DNA from: Paraferrimonas sedimenticola
GTDB lineage: Bacteria; Pseudomonadota; Gammaproteobacteria; Enterobacterales; Shewanellaceae
Direction: 5' to 3'
Assembly: GCF_002282855.1 (NCBI RefSeq)
Contig: NZ_NRIR01000002.1
Span: 1-64,000 of the forward strand
DNA: 64,000 nucleotides
In this document: positions 32,718-41,686 of the stretch, one piece after another
Layout of the letters: every line of letters begins with the position of its first letter
How positions within the stretch are numbered: the first letter of the stretch is position 1
The notes under the pieces: generated by a model
What the model was told of the DNA's origin: nothing
What the model saw: the letters and a program-made list of their open reading frames with translations, nothing else
Database searches by the model: none
Made by a program: the position numbers and the translations under genes

Positions 32718-34127
32718 TTAAACGCTGTAGTACATTTCGAACTCAACTGGGTGAGTGGTCATGTTCAGCTTCTCAACGTCAGCGCTCTTCAGGTTGATGT
32801 AGCTGTCGATGAAGTCATCAGAGAATACGCCACCTTCGGTCAGGAAGGCACGGTCAGCGTCAAGGGCAGCCAGTGCTTGCTCGAAGCTCTCAGCTACAGT
32901 TGGGATCTCAGCGGCTTCTTCTGCTGGTAGGTCGTACAAGTCTTTGTCCATAGCATCGCCAGGGTGGATCTTGTTCTTAATACCGTCAAGGCCAGCCATC
33001 AACATGGCAGAGAAGGCCAAGTATGGGTTAGCCGTTGGATCAGGGAAACGAACTTCGATGCGACGGGCTTTAGCGCTTGGTACCACTGGGATACGGATAG
33101 ACGCTGAACGGTTACGGGCAGAGTAGGCCAGCATTACTGGTGCTTCAAAGCCTGGAACCAGACGCTTGTACGAGTTGGTAGAAGCGTTAGCAAATGCGTT
33201 AATCGCGCGAGCGTGCTTGATGATACCGCCGATGTAGTACAGAGCAGTCTCAGATAGGCCGCCGTACTTGTCGCCAGCGAACAGGTTAACGCCGTCTTTA
33301 GCTAGAGACTGGTGACAGTGCATACCAGAACCGTTGTCGCCAACTACTGGCTTAGGCATAAAGGTCGCGGTGCGGCCGTATGCGTGCGCTACGTTGTGAA
33401 CAACGTACTTGTAGATTTGAATTTCGTCAGCCTTTTCAACCATGGTGTTGAAACGACATGCGATTTCGTTTTGACCAGCGGTTGCTACTTCGTGGTGGTG
33501 AGCTTCAACAACTAGGCCCATCTCTTCCATTACTAGGCACATGGCGCTACGCAGGTCTTGTGAAGAGTCAACTGGTGATACTGGGAAGTAACCACCTTTA
33601 ACGCCTGGGCGGTGGCCCATGTTGCCATCTTCGTAGTCTTTGTCAGAGTTCCAGCAAGCTTCTTCGCTGTCGATCTTGTACATAGAACCAGACATGTCGG
33701 TCTTGTACTTAACGTCGTCAAATAGGAAGAACTCTGGCTCAGGACCAAACAATACGGTGTCAGCGATACCAGAAGCGCGCATGTACTCTTCGGCGCGGCG
33801 AGCTACAGAGCGTGGGTCGCGGTCGTAACCTTGCATGGTAGACGGCTCAAGAATGTCACAACGCAGGTTTAGAGTCGCTTCTTCAGTGAACGGGTCTAGA
33901 ACCGCAGTCGCTGGGTCTGGCATCAATACCATGTCTGATTCGTTAATGCCTTTCCAGCCTTGGATTGAAGAGCCATCGAACATTTTACCTTCTTCAAAGA
34001 AGTCGGCGTCGATTTGATGAGTTGGAATAGATACGTGTTGCTCTTTACCTTTGGTATCGGTGAAGCGCAGGTCTACGAACTTAACTTCATGCTCTTCAAT
34101 CAGACTCAGTACACTTTCTACAGACAT
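32718..34127 (-). CDS. glnA: Glutamine synthetase (type I, adenylylated)
   Basis: 469 aa, the same length as the E. coli enzyme, which makes glutamine from glutamate and ammonia with ATP. Visible signatures are [17 protein letters not shown] near residue 50, [10 protein letters not shown], the ATP-binding region [17 protein letters not shown], and NLYDLP-type [10 protein letters not shown] holding the Tyr (about 398) adenylylated by GlnE. The upstream region has a sigma54 promoter and two NtrC sites, and ntrBC lies downstream, so expression should rise under nitrogen limitation. Confidence 0.98.
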   Translation of the reverse strand: MSVESVLSLIEEHEVKFVDLRFTDTKGKEQHVSIPTHQIDADFFEEGKMFDGSSIQGWKGINESDMVLMPDPATAVLDPFTEEATLNLRCDILEPSTMQGYDRDPRSVARRAEEYMRASGIADTVLFGPEPEFFLFDDVKYKTDMSGSMYKIDSEEACWNSDKDYEDGNMGHRPGVKGGYFPVSPVDSSQDLRSAMCLVMEEMGLVVEAHHHEVATAGQNEIACRFNTMVEKADEIQIYKYVVHNVAHAYGRTATFMPKPVVGDNGSGMHCHQSLAKDGVNLFAGDKYGGLSETALYYIGGIIKHARAINAFANASTNSYKRLVPGFEAPVMLAYSARNRSASIRIPVVPSAKARRIEVRFPDPTANPYLAFSAMLMAGLDGIKNKIHPGDAMDKDLYDLPAEEAAEIPTVAESFEQALAALDADRAFLTEGGVFSDDFIDSYINLKSADVEKLNMTTHPVEFEMYYSV

Positions 34128-34225
34128 ATTGTTTCTCCAGAATGATTAAATTGGTGCAGTCGAATACTTCGACCGCATCGAATTGGGTCGGCACTAGCGC
34201 AATGCCATATGGATGCGAAACACTA

Positions 34226-34241
34226 AGCGAAACTCGTGCCA
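34226..34241 (-). promoter_or_regulatory. sigma54 promoter of glnA
   Basis: On the minus strand TGGCACG-AGTT-TCGCT, with GG and GC ten bases apart as required for -24/-12 recognition (consensus TGGCACG-N4-TTGCW, one mismatch). The start of transcription should be near 34215, about 88 bases before the glnA ATG. Confidence 0.8.
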
Positions 34242-34303
34242 ACATTGTAAGGCACTGTTTATTAGGGTTTGCGGGCCATTTCGGTGCAGGCACAAGCGCG
34301 CCT

Positions 34304-34320
34304 TGCACGCAAATGGTGCA
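34304..34320. promoter_or_regulatory. NtrC enhancer site 1 (glnA)
   Basis: TGCACGC-AAA-TGGTGCA: one changed base relative to the perfect palindrome before ntrB. It lies about 95 bases upstream of the predicted glnA transcription start. Confidence 0.82.
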
Positions 34321-34325
34321 TTGCA

Positions 34326-34342
34326 TGTTCCATTATGGTGCA
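34326..34342. promoter_or_regulatory. NtrC enhancer site 2 (glnA)
   Basis: TGTTCCA-TTA-TGGTGCA, a strong right half and weaker left half. Its centre is 22 bases from site 1, two helical turns, which suits cooperative NtrC binding on one face. Confidence 0.72.
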
Positions 34343-34550
34343 AAGATGTGAGCTTGCCATGATCTTTATCAGTCTTAGCTAAGATAGTTTGGTTTCCCCG
34401 CCAGACGGCGAACATCGGAAGTTTTGTTCTGCTTTGGTGCGGGCGAATAGCAGGCCTATTAGGCGTTGAGTAAATTAGCCAATCGCGTAAAAGCTGTGCT
34501 AAGGTGCCTGCGCAACAACAAGACCAATCACTATAAAAAATGAGGACATA
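34343..34550. other. Upstream region of the AbgT-family gene
   Basis: 208 bases between the NtrC sites and the AbgT gene. GAGGA is correctly placed before the ATG at 34551. I looked for a plus-strand -24/-12 and found only TGGTGC...AGCA with spacing two bases too long, so a sigma70 promoter is assumed. Confidence 0.45.
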
Positions 34551-36137
34551 ATGTCGAACGCTGTTACCTCTTCGACTGACAATAACAAAGGATGGTTTAA
34601 CCGCTTTTTAGCGGGTGTCGAATTCTTAGGGAATCTACTACCCCACCCAATTACTTTGTTTGCCATGTTCGCTTTGGGCGTGGTGTTATTTAGTGGCATT
34701 GCCGACTTCTTTGGCTTGTCGGCCATCGACCCACGCCCGGAAGGCGCTGCTGGTCGCGACCCTGATGGGGTGATCGAAGTGGTCAGCCTGATGAGCGCTG
34801 AAGGTCTGCAAAAAATTGTCACAGGACTGGTAACCAACTTCACAGGCTTTGCACCACTAGGCACCGTATTGGTGGCCCTGTTGGGTGTGAGCGTGGCCGA
34901 GCACTCGGGCATGCTATCGGCTGCGATGCGCGGCATGGTGATGGGCGCATCTAAGCGTCTCGTGACTTTCATGGTGGTATTCGCCGCCATTCTTTCTAAT
35001 ACCGCCTCAGAGCTGGGCTATGTGGTGCTGATTCCGCTGGCAGCGATGATTTTCCACAGCCTAGGCCGTCACCCGCTGGCCGGTTTGGCCGCAGCATTTG
35101 CCGGTGTATCCGGCGGTTATAGCGCCAACTTATTATTGGGTACCATTGACCCACTGTTGGCGGGCATTACCACTCCTGCGGCGCAAATGATTGACCCAGG
35201 TTACGAAGTTGGCCCAGAAGCCAACTGGTACTTCATGATGATCTCGGTGTTCTTAGTGGCCATTTTGGGTACTTGGGTGACTGAGAAAATCGTTGAGCCG
35301 CGCTTGGGCAAATACGACCCGTCAGAAGCGGCGGAAGACTTGAGCAACAATCAGGTACAGCACTTAAGCGACACCGAGCGCAAAGGTCTGCGCTACGCAG
35401 GTATCGCTTTCTTAGCCACTTGTGCACTGCTAGCGCTGACTATCGTTCCAGAGAACGGTGTACTGCGTCACCCAGAGACCGGTGCCGTAGCAGGCTCACC
35501 TTTCTTAAAAGGTATCGTGGTATTTATCTTCGTGACCTTTGCGATTCCAGGTTACGTGTACGGTCGTGTGGTTGGTACCATGAAAACCGATCGCGACGTT
35601 ATCGACGCTATGTCTAAGAGCATGAGCTCGATGGGCATGTACATTGTCTTGGTATTCTTTGCCGCTCAATTCGTTGCTTTCTTTAGCTGGACCAACCTTG
35701 GCACCATTTTGGCGATTAACGGTGCGGCTTTGTTGGAAGCGCTGAATCTGACCGGACCTGAAGTCTTTATCGGCTTTATCTTCCTGTGTGCCTTGGTGAA
35801 CTTGAGCTTAGGCTCATCGTCAGCACAGTGGGCGGTAACCGCGCCTATCTTTGTGCCTATGTTGATGCTGGTGGGCTACGCCCCTGAGACCATTCAGGCG
35901 GCATACCGTATTGGTGATTCGGTGACCAACCTTATAACGCCTATGATGAGCTACTTTGGCCTGATTTTGGCGGTGGCGACTAAGTACAAGAAAAACATGG
36001 GCATTGGGACTTTGGTGGCGACCATGCTGCCGTACTCCATGGTGTTCTTCGTCGGATGGGTTGCCCTGTTCTACATTTGGGTATTTGGTTTTGGCCTGCC
36101 AGTGGGTCCAAACTCGCCGATTTACTACCAACCTTAA
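34551..36137 (+). CDS. AbgT-family transporter
   Basis: 528 aa with about eleven membrane segments and the family's typical regions: GVEFLGNLLPHPITLFAMFA at the N-terminus, GVSVAEHSGMLSAAMRG, ILSNTASELGYVVLIPLAA and, near the end, SSSAQWAVTAPIFVPMLM and RIGDSVTNLITPMMSYFGL. The family was named for p-aminobenzoyl-glutamate uptake (E. coli AbgT), while other members export sulfonamides or p-aminobenzoate-like compounds by proton antiport. It lacks an adjacent abgAB hydrolase, so import for folate salvage is not supported by context. It is divergent from glnA. Confidence 0.85.
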   Translation: MSNAVTSSTDNNKGWFNRFLAGVEFLGNLLPHPITLFAMFALGVVLFSGIADFFGLSAIDPRPEGAAGRDPDGVIEVVSLMSAEGLQKIVTGLVTNFTGFAPLGTVLVALLGVSVAEHSGMLSAAMRGMVMGASKRLVTFMVVFAAILSNTASELGYVVLIPLAAMIFHSLGRHPLAGLAAAFAGVSGGYSANLLLGTIDPLLAGITTPAAQMIDPGYEVGPEANWYFMMISVFLVAILGTWVTEKIVEPRLGKYDPSEAAEDLSNNQVQHLSDTERKGLRYAGIAFLATCALLALTIVPENGVLRHPETGAVAGSPFLKGIVVFIFVTFAIPGYVYGRVVGTMKTDRDVIDAMSKSMSSMGMYIVLVFFAAQFVAFFSWTNLGTILAINGAALLEALNLTGPEVFIGFIFLCALVNLSLGSSSAQWAVTAPIFVPMLMLVGYAPETIQAAYRIGDSVTNLITPMMSYFGLILAVATKYKKNMGIGTLVATMLPYSMVFFVGWVALFYIWVFGFGLPVGPNSPIYYQP

Positions 36138-36147
36138 TCACTGCCTA

Positions 36148-36174
36148 ACTGACAGTCGTCATCTTGCTGTCAGT
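36148..36174 (+). terminator. Hairpin after the AbgT gene
   Basis: ACTGACAG (36148-36155) with CTGTCAGT (36167-36174), no T-run of note. The stronger hairpin at 36194 follows. Confidence 0.45.
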
Positions 36175-36193
36175 ATCTAGTCAGAAAATCCTC

Positions 36194-36224
36194 AAAGCCC
36201 GCAGCCACTTAGGTTGCGGGCTTT
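36194..36224 (+). terminator. Intrinsic terminator after the AbgT gene
   Basis: AAAGCCCGCA (36194-36203) with TGCGGGCTTT (36215-36224), and inner GCC/GGT contacts. Sits 57 bases past the AbgT stop. Confidence 0.8.
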
Positions 36225-36284
36225 GGTTATCTTTTTGAAAGCGAATCGGCTATACTTCGCGCACATTTTATTAAGCGTCCGCTA

Positions 36285-36304
36285 ACTTGGGTGTGAACCC
36301 AAGT
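36285..36304 (+). promoter_or_regulatory. Leader hairpin of typA
   Basis: ACTTGGGT-GTGA-ACCCAAGT, a perfect 8-bp stem with a four-base loop, 25 bases before the typA start and downstream of a plausible -10 (TATACT at 36251-36256). No T-run follows, so it is a leader structure rather than a terminator. Confidence 0.6.
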
Positions 36305-36329
36305 ACAATTACTCAGTACAGAGGCCATT

Positions 36330-38174
36330 TTGAGCAGTATTCAAACTAGCGATATCAGTAAGTTACGTAACATCGCGATCATTGCCCACGTTGACCACGG
36401 TAAGACTACCCTGGTAGATAAATTGCTACAGCAATCCGGTACTTTGGACAGCCGCGCCGACATGGACGAGCGTGTGATGGACTCCAACGATCTGGAAAAA
36501 GAGCGTGGTATTACCATTCTGGCCAAGAACACCGCCATCAACTGGAACGACTACCGCATTAATATCGTAGACACCCCAGGACACGCCGACTTCGGTGGTG
36601 AGGTTGAGCGCGTTATGTCTATGGTTGACTCGGTACTGCTGATTGTTGACGCCCAAGAAGGCCCAATGCCTCAGACTCGCTTCGTTACCCAGAAAGCCTT
36701 TGCGCAGGGTTTGAAGCCAATCGTAGTTATCAACAAAATCGACAAGCCAGGCGCGCGTCCTGACTGGGTAATGGACCAAGTCTTCGACTTGTTCGACAAT
36801 CTAGGCGCTACCGACGAACAGTTGGACTTCCAAGTGGTTTACGCATCAGCCATCAATGGTTGGGCGTCGCTAGAAGAAGGCGAGCAGGGCGACAACATGA
36901 ACCCGCTGTTCGAAACCATTTTGGAGCAAGTACCTGCCCCAACCGGCGACGTTGATGGTCCTTTCCAGATGCAAATCTCGCAGCTGGACTACAACTCTTA
37001 CGTTGGGGTTATCGGCGTAGGTCGTGTAACTCGTGGTAGCGTTAAGCCGAACCAGCAAGTGACCATCAACTGTGCTGATGGCCACACCCGTACCGGTAAA
37101 GTGGGTACGGTTCTGGGCTACCTTGGCCTTGAGCGTCACGAGATCGACAAAGCGCAAGCGGGCGACCTGATTGCAATTACCGGTCTGGGTGAGCTGAAAA
37201 TCTCTGACACGGTTTGCTGCCCAACTGAAATTGAGCCGCTACCAGCACTGTCTGTAGACGAGCCAACCGTAACCATGACTTTCCAGGTGAACACTTCTCC
37301 GTTCTCTGGCCAAGAAGGTAAGTACGTTACTTCGCGCAACATCCTTGAGCGCTTGCAACAAGAGCTGGTACACAACGTAGCACTGCGTGTTGAAGAGACC
37401 GACGATCCGGACAAGTTCCGCGTATCGGGCCGTGGTGAATTACACCTAGGTATTTTGATTGAGAACATGCGTCGTGAAGGTTACGAGCTAGCGGTATCGC
37501 GTCCAGAAGTTATCATGCGTGAAATCGACGGCGAGCTACAAGAACCGTACGAAACCGTGACTGTAGACGTTGAAGAAGAGCACCAGGGCTCCATCATGGA
37601 GAAAATGGGTCTTCGCAAAGCTGAGCTAACTGACATGGCACCAGACGGCAAAGGCCGTATTCGCATGGACTTCATCATGCCTAGCCGTGGACTGATTGGC
37701 TTCCAAACCGAGTTCATGACTCTGACGTCAGGCTCTGGTCTGATTTATCACACTTTCTTGCGCTATGGTCCGCACAAAGGTGGCGAGATTGGTCAACGTA
37801 TCAATGGTGTACTGATTGCCAACGCGGCTGGTAAAGCTCTGACTAACGCCCTGTTTAACCTGCAAGAGCGCGGTCGTCTGATGATCGGCCACGGTGTTGA
37901 AGTTTACGAAGGTATGGTTATCGGTATCCACAGCCGCGACAACGACCTGACGGTTAACGCACTTAAGGGTAAGCAGCTGACCAACGTACGTGCATCAGGT
38001 ACTGACGATGCGCAGGTACTGACGCCGCCAATCAAGATGACCCTTGAGCAAGCCCTTGAGTTCATCGATGACGATGAGTTGGTTGAAGTAACTCCTGAGA
38101 GCATCCGTATTCGCAAGAAGCTTCTAGCTGAAAACGAGCGTAAGCGCGCTAGCCGCGAAGCGAAAAAAGCTTAA
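36330..38174 (+). CDS. typA: Ribosome-associated GTPase TypA/BipA
   Basis: 614 aa. Translational GTPase that aids 50S assembly and growth under cold and stress. G1 [10 protein letters not shown]3 [15 protein letters not shown]4 [10 protein letters not shown], then EF-G-like domains and the BipA-specific C-terminal domain ([20 protein letters not shown]). The start is a TTG at 36330, with GAGG at a normal distance; no ATG or GTG lies close enough to serve before the P-loop. The rare start codon together with the leader hairpin suggests translational damping. Confidence 0.96.
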   Translation: MSSIQTSDISKLRNIAIIAHVDHGKTTLVDKLLQQSGTLDSRADMDERVMDSNDLEKERGITILAKNTAINWNDYRINIVDTPGHADFGGEVERVMSMVDSVLLIVDAQEGPMPQTRFVTQKAFAQGLKPIVVINKIDKPGARPDWVMDQVFDLFDNLGATDEQLDFQVVYASAINGWASLEEGEQGDNMNPLFETILEQVPAPTGDVDGPFQMQISQLDYNSYVGVIGVGRVTRGSVKPNQQVTINCADGHTRTGKVGTVLGYLGLERHEIDKAQAGDLIAITGLGELKISDTVCCPTEIEPLPALSVDEPTVTMTFQVNTSPFSGQEGKYVTSRNILERLQQELVHNVALRVEETDDPDKFRVSGRGELHLGILIENMRREGYELAVSRPEVIMREIDGELQEPYETVTVDVEEEHQGSIMEKMGLRKAELTDMAPDGKGRIRMDFIMPSRGLIGFQTEFMTLTSGSGLIYHTFLRYGPHKGGEIGQRINGVLIANAAGKALTNALFNLQERGRLMIGHGVEVYEGMVIGIHSRDNDLTVNALKGKQLTNVRASGTDDAQVLTPPIKMTLEQALEFIDDDELVEVTPESIRIRKKLLAENERKRASREAKKA

Positions 38175-38200
38175 GCGTAAGCGGAAGTTAACTACCAAAG

Positions 38201-38226
38201 GGCCGTCATATGACGGCCTTTTTTGT
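38201..38226 (+). terminator. Intrinsic terminator after typA
   Basis: GGCCGTCATATGACGGCC is a perfect 18-base palindrome (38201-38218), followed by TTTTTTG. It stands 27 bases past the typA stop. Confidence 0.92.
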
Positions 38227-38312
38227 TTTAAGTGGCAGTAAAATAAGCAATTGACCCAATTGGGGGGAGCGTGTAGCCTTTGCGCCCTCGACTCCTGTGG
38301 TGCAGTAAATCC

Positions 38313-39521
38313 ATGACTCAATCGATGACAGACACGCTTAAGCGTCAGGCCAGTTTAAGCCTGATTTTAGTGCTAGGCGCGCTCGGTGCGCTAACACCGC
38401 TGGCCATCGATATTTATTTACCCGCCATGCCCATGATTGGCGATGCGCTGGGCGCCAGTGCAGGCACTATTCAAATGACCTTGACCGCCTATGTGGCAGG
38501 CTTTGCCGCGGGTCAGCTGGTGTACGGGCCGATAAGCGATGCGCTGGGACGAAGGCCTGTGCTAATGGCCGGGCTTATCGCCTTTATGCTGTTGTCGGCT
38601 ATGTGCGCGTTAGCCGTGTCTGCGGACATGCTGGTTTTGAGTCGTGCCTTGCAGGGGCTTGCTGGTGCTGCCACTTCTGTGGTGATCATGGCATTGGTGC
38701 GCGATTTGTTTGAGCGAGAAGACTTTGCTCGAACCATGTCCTTTATTACTTTGGTGGTGACGGTTGCCCCGCTGGTGGCCCCAATTATCGGAGGCTACTT
38801 GAGCGTTTGGCTTGGCTGGCGCTCGCTGTTTTGGCTGTTGGCCATGGTCGCCGCGATAGTCATGCTCATCGCCTATTGGCAAATCCCAGAAACCTTAGCC
38901 GAAGAAAAACGCCAACCGCTGCAACTGCGCGCAGCGCTTAAGAACTACGCCCGTTTGCTCACTCACCCAGGTGCGATGGCACTGGTGCTTGCCGGTGCGT
39001 TGTCCTTTAGTGGCATGTTTACCTTTCTAACCGCCGGGCCTTTTGTCTACATCGAGCTATATGGGGTTGAGCCACAAAACTTTGGTTACTTCTTTGGCGC
39101 CAATATTGGCTGCATGATTTTAATCACTAGCCTTAATGGCAAGTGGGTAAAACGGGTGGGCATTCACAGTATGCTGCGCGGTGCACTGGCACTAAAAATC
39201 GTGGCGGGTATCGGTCTGTTTTGCGCTTGGCTGCTGGACTGGGGTTTGTGGGGCGTGGCGCCCTTTGTGACTCTCTACATAGGCACTATTTCGGTGATCG
39301 GCAGTAACTCCATGGGGATCATCTTAAGCGAATTTCCGACCATGGCCGGCACCGCATCGTCGATTACCGGCACCCTGCGCTTTGGCACCGCGGCAGTGAT
39401 CAGCGCTTTGGTGGCGTTACTACCTCAAGCCGCTTGGCCAATGATTTTGGTAATGGCTTTATGCAGCGTTAGCGCAGCAAGTTTGTACGCGCTTTCTTGC
39501 CGGCTAACGCCCAAAAGTTAG
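38313..39521 (+). CDS. Bcr/CflA-type MFS drug efflux transporter
   Basis: 402 aa from the ATG at 38313; an upstream in-frame start at 38280 and an internal ATG at 38325 are alternatives, as no good ribosome site decides. Twelve helices. The first carries LTPLAIDIYLPAMP, typical of Bcr/CflA, and the 2-3 loop has the MFS motif GPISDALGRRPVL. Proton-driven export of drugs such as bicyclomycin or chloramphenicol is the family role; the natural substrate is unknown. Convergent with a YCII-type gene, whose stop is two bases away. Confidence 0.88.
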   Translation: MTQSMTDTLKRQASLSLILVLGALGALTPLAIDIYLPAMPMIGDALGASAGTIQMTLTAYVAGFAAGQLVYGPISDALGRRPVLMAGLIAFMLLSAMCALAVSADMLVLSRALQGLAGAATSVVIMALVRDLFEREDFARTMSFITLVVTVAPLVAPIIGGYLSVWLGWRSLFWLLAMVAAIVMLIAYWQIPETLAEEKRQPLQLRAALKNYARLLTHPGAMALVLAGALSFSGMFTFLTAGPFVYIELYGVEPQNFGYFFGANIGCMILITSLNGKWVKRVGIHSMLRGALALKIVAGIGLFCAWLLDWGLWGVAPFVTLYIGTISVIGSNSMGIILSEFPTMAGTASSITGTLRFGTAAVISALVALLPQAAWPMILVMALCSVSAASLYALSCRLTPKS

Positions 39522-39522
39522 C

Positions 39523-39837
39523 TTACATTTCATGAATTGGCGCCAGTTCGATAGAGCCGCCCGCGGCTAAAATGGGGCAAGCCTTGGCCTTGTTGACCGC
39601 GTCTTGATCATCAGCGGCATCAATTAGGCTGTAACCACTGGCTGGGTTGGCGCCACCATTGTTGACTACCGAGCCATCACTATTCACTGTGGTTGACAGT
39701 CCCACTGGCGCACCGCCGTCAATCACCGCACCGCCCATGGAGGCAAACCAAGCCCCCCATTGGTCCATTACCTCATCGATTTCCGCCTGAGTGTTTGGGG
39801 AAGTACCACCGTGGTAAACAAACAGATACTTGGCCAT
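39523..39837 (-). CDS. YCII/DGPF-related small protein
   Basis: 104 aa with AGGAG before the ATG. MAKYLFVYHGG, EVMDQWGAWFASMGGAVIDG and SGYSLIDAADDQDAVNKAKA followed by CPILAAGGSIELAPI fit the ferredoxin-like YCII-related fold. These small proteins often accompany ECF sigma factors or act as enzymes of unknown reaction; no sigma gene is next to it here. Confidence 0.8.
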   Translation of the reverse strand: MAKYLFVYHGGTSPNTQAEIDEVMDQWGAWFASMGGAVIDGGAPVGLSTTVNSDGSVVNNGGANPASGYSLIDAADDQDAVNKAKACPILAAGGSIELAPIHEM

Positions 39838-40063
39838 GTCGCTCTCCTAGGGCAAAAGTTGCCCATAAGCATAGCCAACGCCAAGCATTTCGGGGTTTAA
39901 TCGGCTGAGCTAGCAGCTATCAGTGCATCCGATAACTTTGCTGGCTGACAGATTTGCTCGATTTCGATTTGCCTTGTGGCCATGTGCAACGCAGCACTTA
40001 GGTTGGCGTTACATTGTTAGAATCTTATACTAGCGCTCCCAATTCAGTCTGAGCGGATACTCC
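39838..40063. other. Intergenic, nothing recognised
   Basis: 226 bases between the divergent YCII-like and acetyltransferase genes. It should hold both promoters. I see no repeat, operator or RNA element. Confidence 0.5.
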
Positions 40064-40513
40064 ATGAGTCTCACCTTTAAGCCCTACACCCAAGCTCAAC
40101 TAGCCGGTTGCATGGCGCTGTTTGATAGCAACATGCCCAAGTACTTTGCGCCAGAAGAACGTGACGAGTTTGAAGATTTCTTAAAGCGATTCGCCGAGCC
40201 CGATGGCTATCTGACTTTGTGGAATGATGAGCAGCTTATCGGTTGTGGTGGTATTGCCGCAAAGCAGGATTATGTGGTGCTGGCGTGGGGCATGATTGAC
40301 TCGAAGCGTCATGGCAAAGGCTATGGCCGTAGTCTAACCGAGCAACGGTTAGTACAAGCTCAACAGCAGTTTCCCGAGAAAGAAGTACAAATCGAAACCT
40401 CGCAACACAGCCAAGGCTTCTATCAAAAGATGGGCTTTCATGTGACTCGAGTAGAAGCGGATGGCTTTGCTAAAGGCATAGATTTGGTCGCCATGACGTA
40501 CGTGCCTGTGTAA
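40064..40513 (+). CDS. GNAT-family N-acetyltransferase
   Basis: 149 aa. The acetyl-CoA-binding motif is present as SKRHGKGYGRSLTEQ (R/Q-x-x-G-x-G type), with the preceding beta strand VVLAWGMID and the later QGFYQKMGF loop. It would transfer an acetyl group to an unknown amine; the N-terminal half has no feature that tells the substrate. A terminator follows within 15 bases. Confidence 0.85.
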   Translation: MSLTFKPYTQAQLAGCMALFDSNMPKYFAPEERDEFEDFLKRFAEPDGYLTLWNDEQLIGCGGIAAKQDYVVLAWGMIDSKRHGKGYGRSLTEQRLVQAQQQFPEKEVQIETSQHSQGFYQKMGFHVTRVEADGFAKGIDLVAMTYVPV

Positions 40514-40525
40514 GTTCGACACAAA

Positions 40526-40549
40526 AAAAGGAGCCCAAAGGCTCCTTTT
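40526..40549. terminator. Bidirectional terminator
   Basis: AAAAGGAGCC (40526-40535) with GGCTCCTTTT (40540-40549), loop CAAA. It lies between the convergent acetyltransferase and SYLF genes. Confidence 0.9.
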
Positions 40550-40567
40550 CTCCACTCAATCTCGACG

Positions 40568-41119
40568 TTACAGAGGGTCAAACGAGAAGGTTTGTCCGGC
40601 CAGCGCCGCTTCGTACATCAAACCGCCTTTTGCCACGGTAAATACCGCCATGCCTTCGATGTAGCTGCCAGTTGCTGAAGAGTGGCCTGCACTGGCGCTG
40701 TTACCCGTGGTACCGGCTTTGGCGTTAGCGCCAACGGTAATCGCAACGGCTGAGGCCTGCGCGCCAAATTCAAAGCTGCCCGAGGTGAAGTCGTCATAAG
40801 CGGCTTTGTCTTTAAAGAAAATCACTTCTGAGTAGGCCTGACCGCCGAGCTGAAAGCCAAAAGACACTTGCGTCAGGCTGGTTTTGCCGGTGACGGCACC
40901 ACCTCGATACACCTTGCCTTTACCATATGCGCCGCCAAGACCTATGCCACCTTTACCTACGGTTGGGAAAATAGCGAAGCCGTACGCGGTGTCGAAGAAG
41001 TGGCGAGTTTCTTCGGCTTCTTTGAAGGTATCAATGGCGCGTTGATAGTCGTCTGCCATCGCATTGGTTGAAAGGGATAGGCCGAGCACCATCAATAGGG
41101 CTGAAATTATGCGTGTCAT
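40568..41119 (-). CDS. SYLF-domain lipid-binding periplasmic protein
   Basis: 183 aa. Signal peptide to about residue 22 (LSTNAMA), then a SYLF/Ysc84-type domain: GFAIFPTVGKGGIGLGGAYG with KGKVYRGG, then TQVSFGFQLGGQAYSEVIFF and FEFGAQASAVAITVG. In eukaryotes the domain binds phosphoinositides; bacterial secreted forms are thought to bind membrane lipid, with no known role. AGGAG precedes the ATG. Confidence 0.87.
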   Translation of the reverse strand: MTRIISALLMVLGLSLSTNAMADDYQRAIDTFKEAEETRHFFDTAYGFAIFPTVGKGGIGLGGAYGKGKVYRGGAVTGKTSLTQVSFGFQLGGQAYSEVIFFKDKAAYDDFTSGSFEFGAQASAVAITVGANAKAGTTGNSASAGHSSATGSYIEGMAVFTVAKGGLMYEAALAGQTFSFDPL

Positions 41120-41163
41120 GGTTTTGGACTCCTAGTCTCTATATTCTCAATAGCTTAACAGAA

Positions 41164-41190
41164 AAAAACGCGCTGGGTAGTGCGCGGTTT
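41164..41190 (-). terminator. Terminator after the YgbA-like gene
   Basis: GCGC arms around TGGGTAGT extended by AAAAC/GGTTTT pairs; the minus-strand transcript ends in a run of seven U. Confidence 0.75.
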
Positions 41191-41196
41191 TAGCGG

Positions 41197-41571
41197 TCAT
41201 CGACGAGATTGGTGGCGAGCGGAGGCGCCCTTTGGCGGTTTGTCGGGAACCGGCCGACGCTCGGCCAACAAGTGCTTTATCGCCATTACTGGGTGGCGCA
41301 TCAGCATGCGTGGGCCTGCATAGCGCATGATGGTCTTGGCACGCTCGCGCATTTCTGGCTTATAGCAGTGAATTGGGCATTTAGCGCAGGTGGGTTTGTC
41401 TTGGCCGTAGGGGCAGCGCACCAGCTTTTTGTGGGCGAACTGCAGAAAGTCGCGGCACTCCTCGCAAGGGTGCGTCCCTTGATGATGGTGTTGGCAGTAA
41501 ATCCGTACCATGGCAGTGATGGTGCGAAACTCGTAAGCCAGACTGCCAGTTAAGCTCGGCTCAGTTGCCAT
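41197..41571 (-). CDS. ygbA: YgbA-like (nitrous oxide-stimulated promoter) family protein
   Basis: 124 aa, cytoplasmic and Cys-rich: MVRIYCQHHHQG, CEECRDFLQFAHKKL, CPYGQDKPTCAKCPIHCY, then MRYAGPRMLMRHP. This is the signature of the YgbA family, whose E. coli member is controlled by the NO sensor NsrR and helps recovery from nitrosative stress. The seven or so cysteines suggest metal or Fe-S binding. I did not find a clear NsrR operator upstream. Basic low-complexity tail. Confidence 0.85.
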   Translation of the reverse strand: MATEPSLTGSLAYEFRTITAMVRIYCQHHHQGTHPCEECRDFLQFAHKKLVRCPYGQDKPTCAKCPIHCYKPEMRERAKTIMRYAGPRMLMRHPVMAIKHLLAERRPVPDKPPKGASARHQSRR

Positions 41572-41686
41572 TGCTAAATCCTATTAAACAACTCGGGTAT
41601 TGGTTGAGATTGCACCACAGCAAAACGCAACTGCCAACTTGTGCTGGCAGGAATTAGACCTGTGCCACAGTTTTCGGCGAGCTTGG

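Noticed and set aside
34380-34460. sigma54 promoter for the AbgT-family gene
   Set aside because: TGGTGC...AGCA places GG and GC two bases too far apart for -24/-12 recognition.
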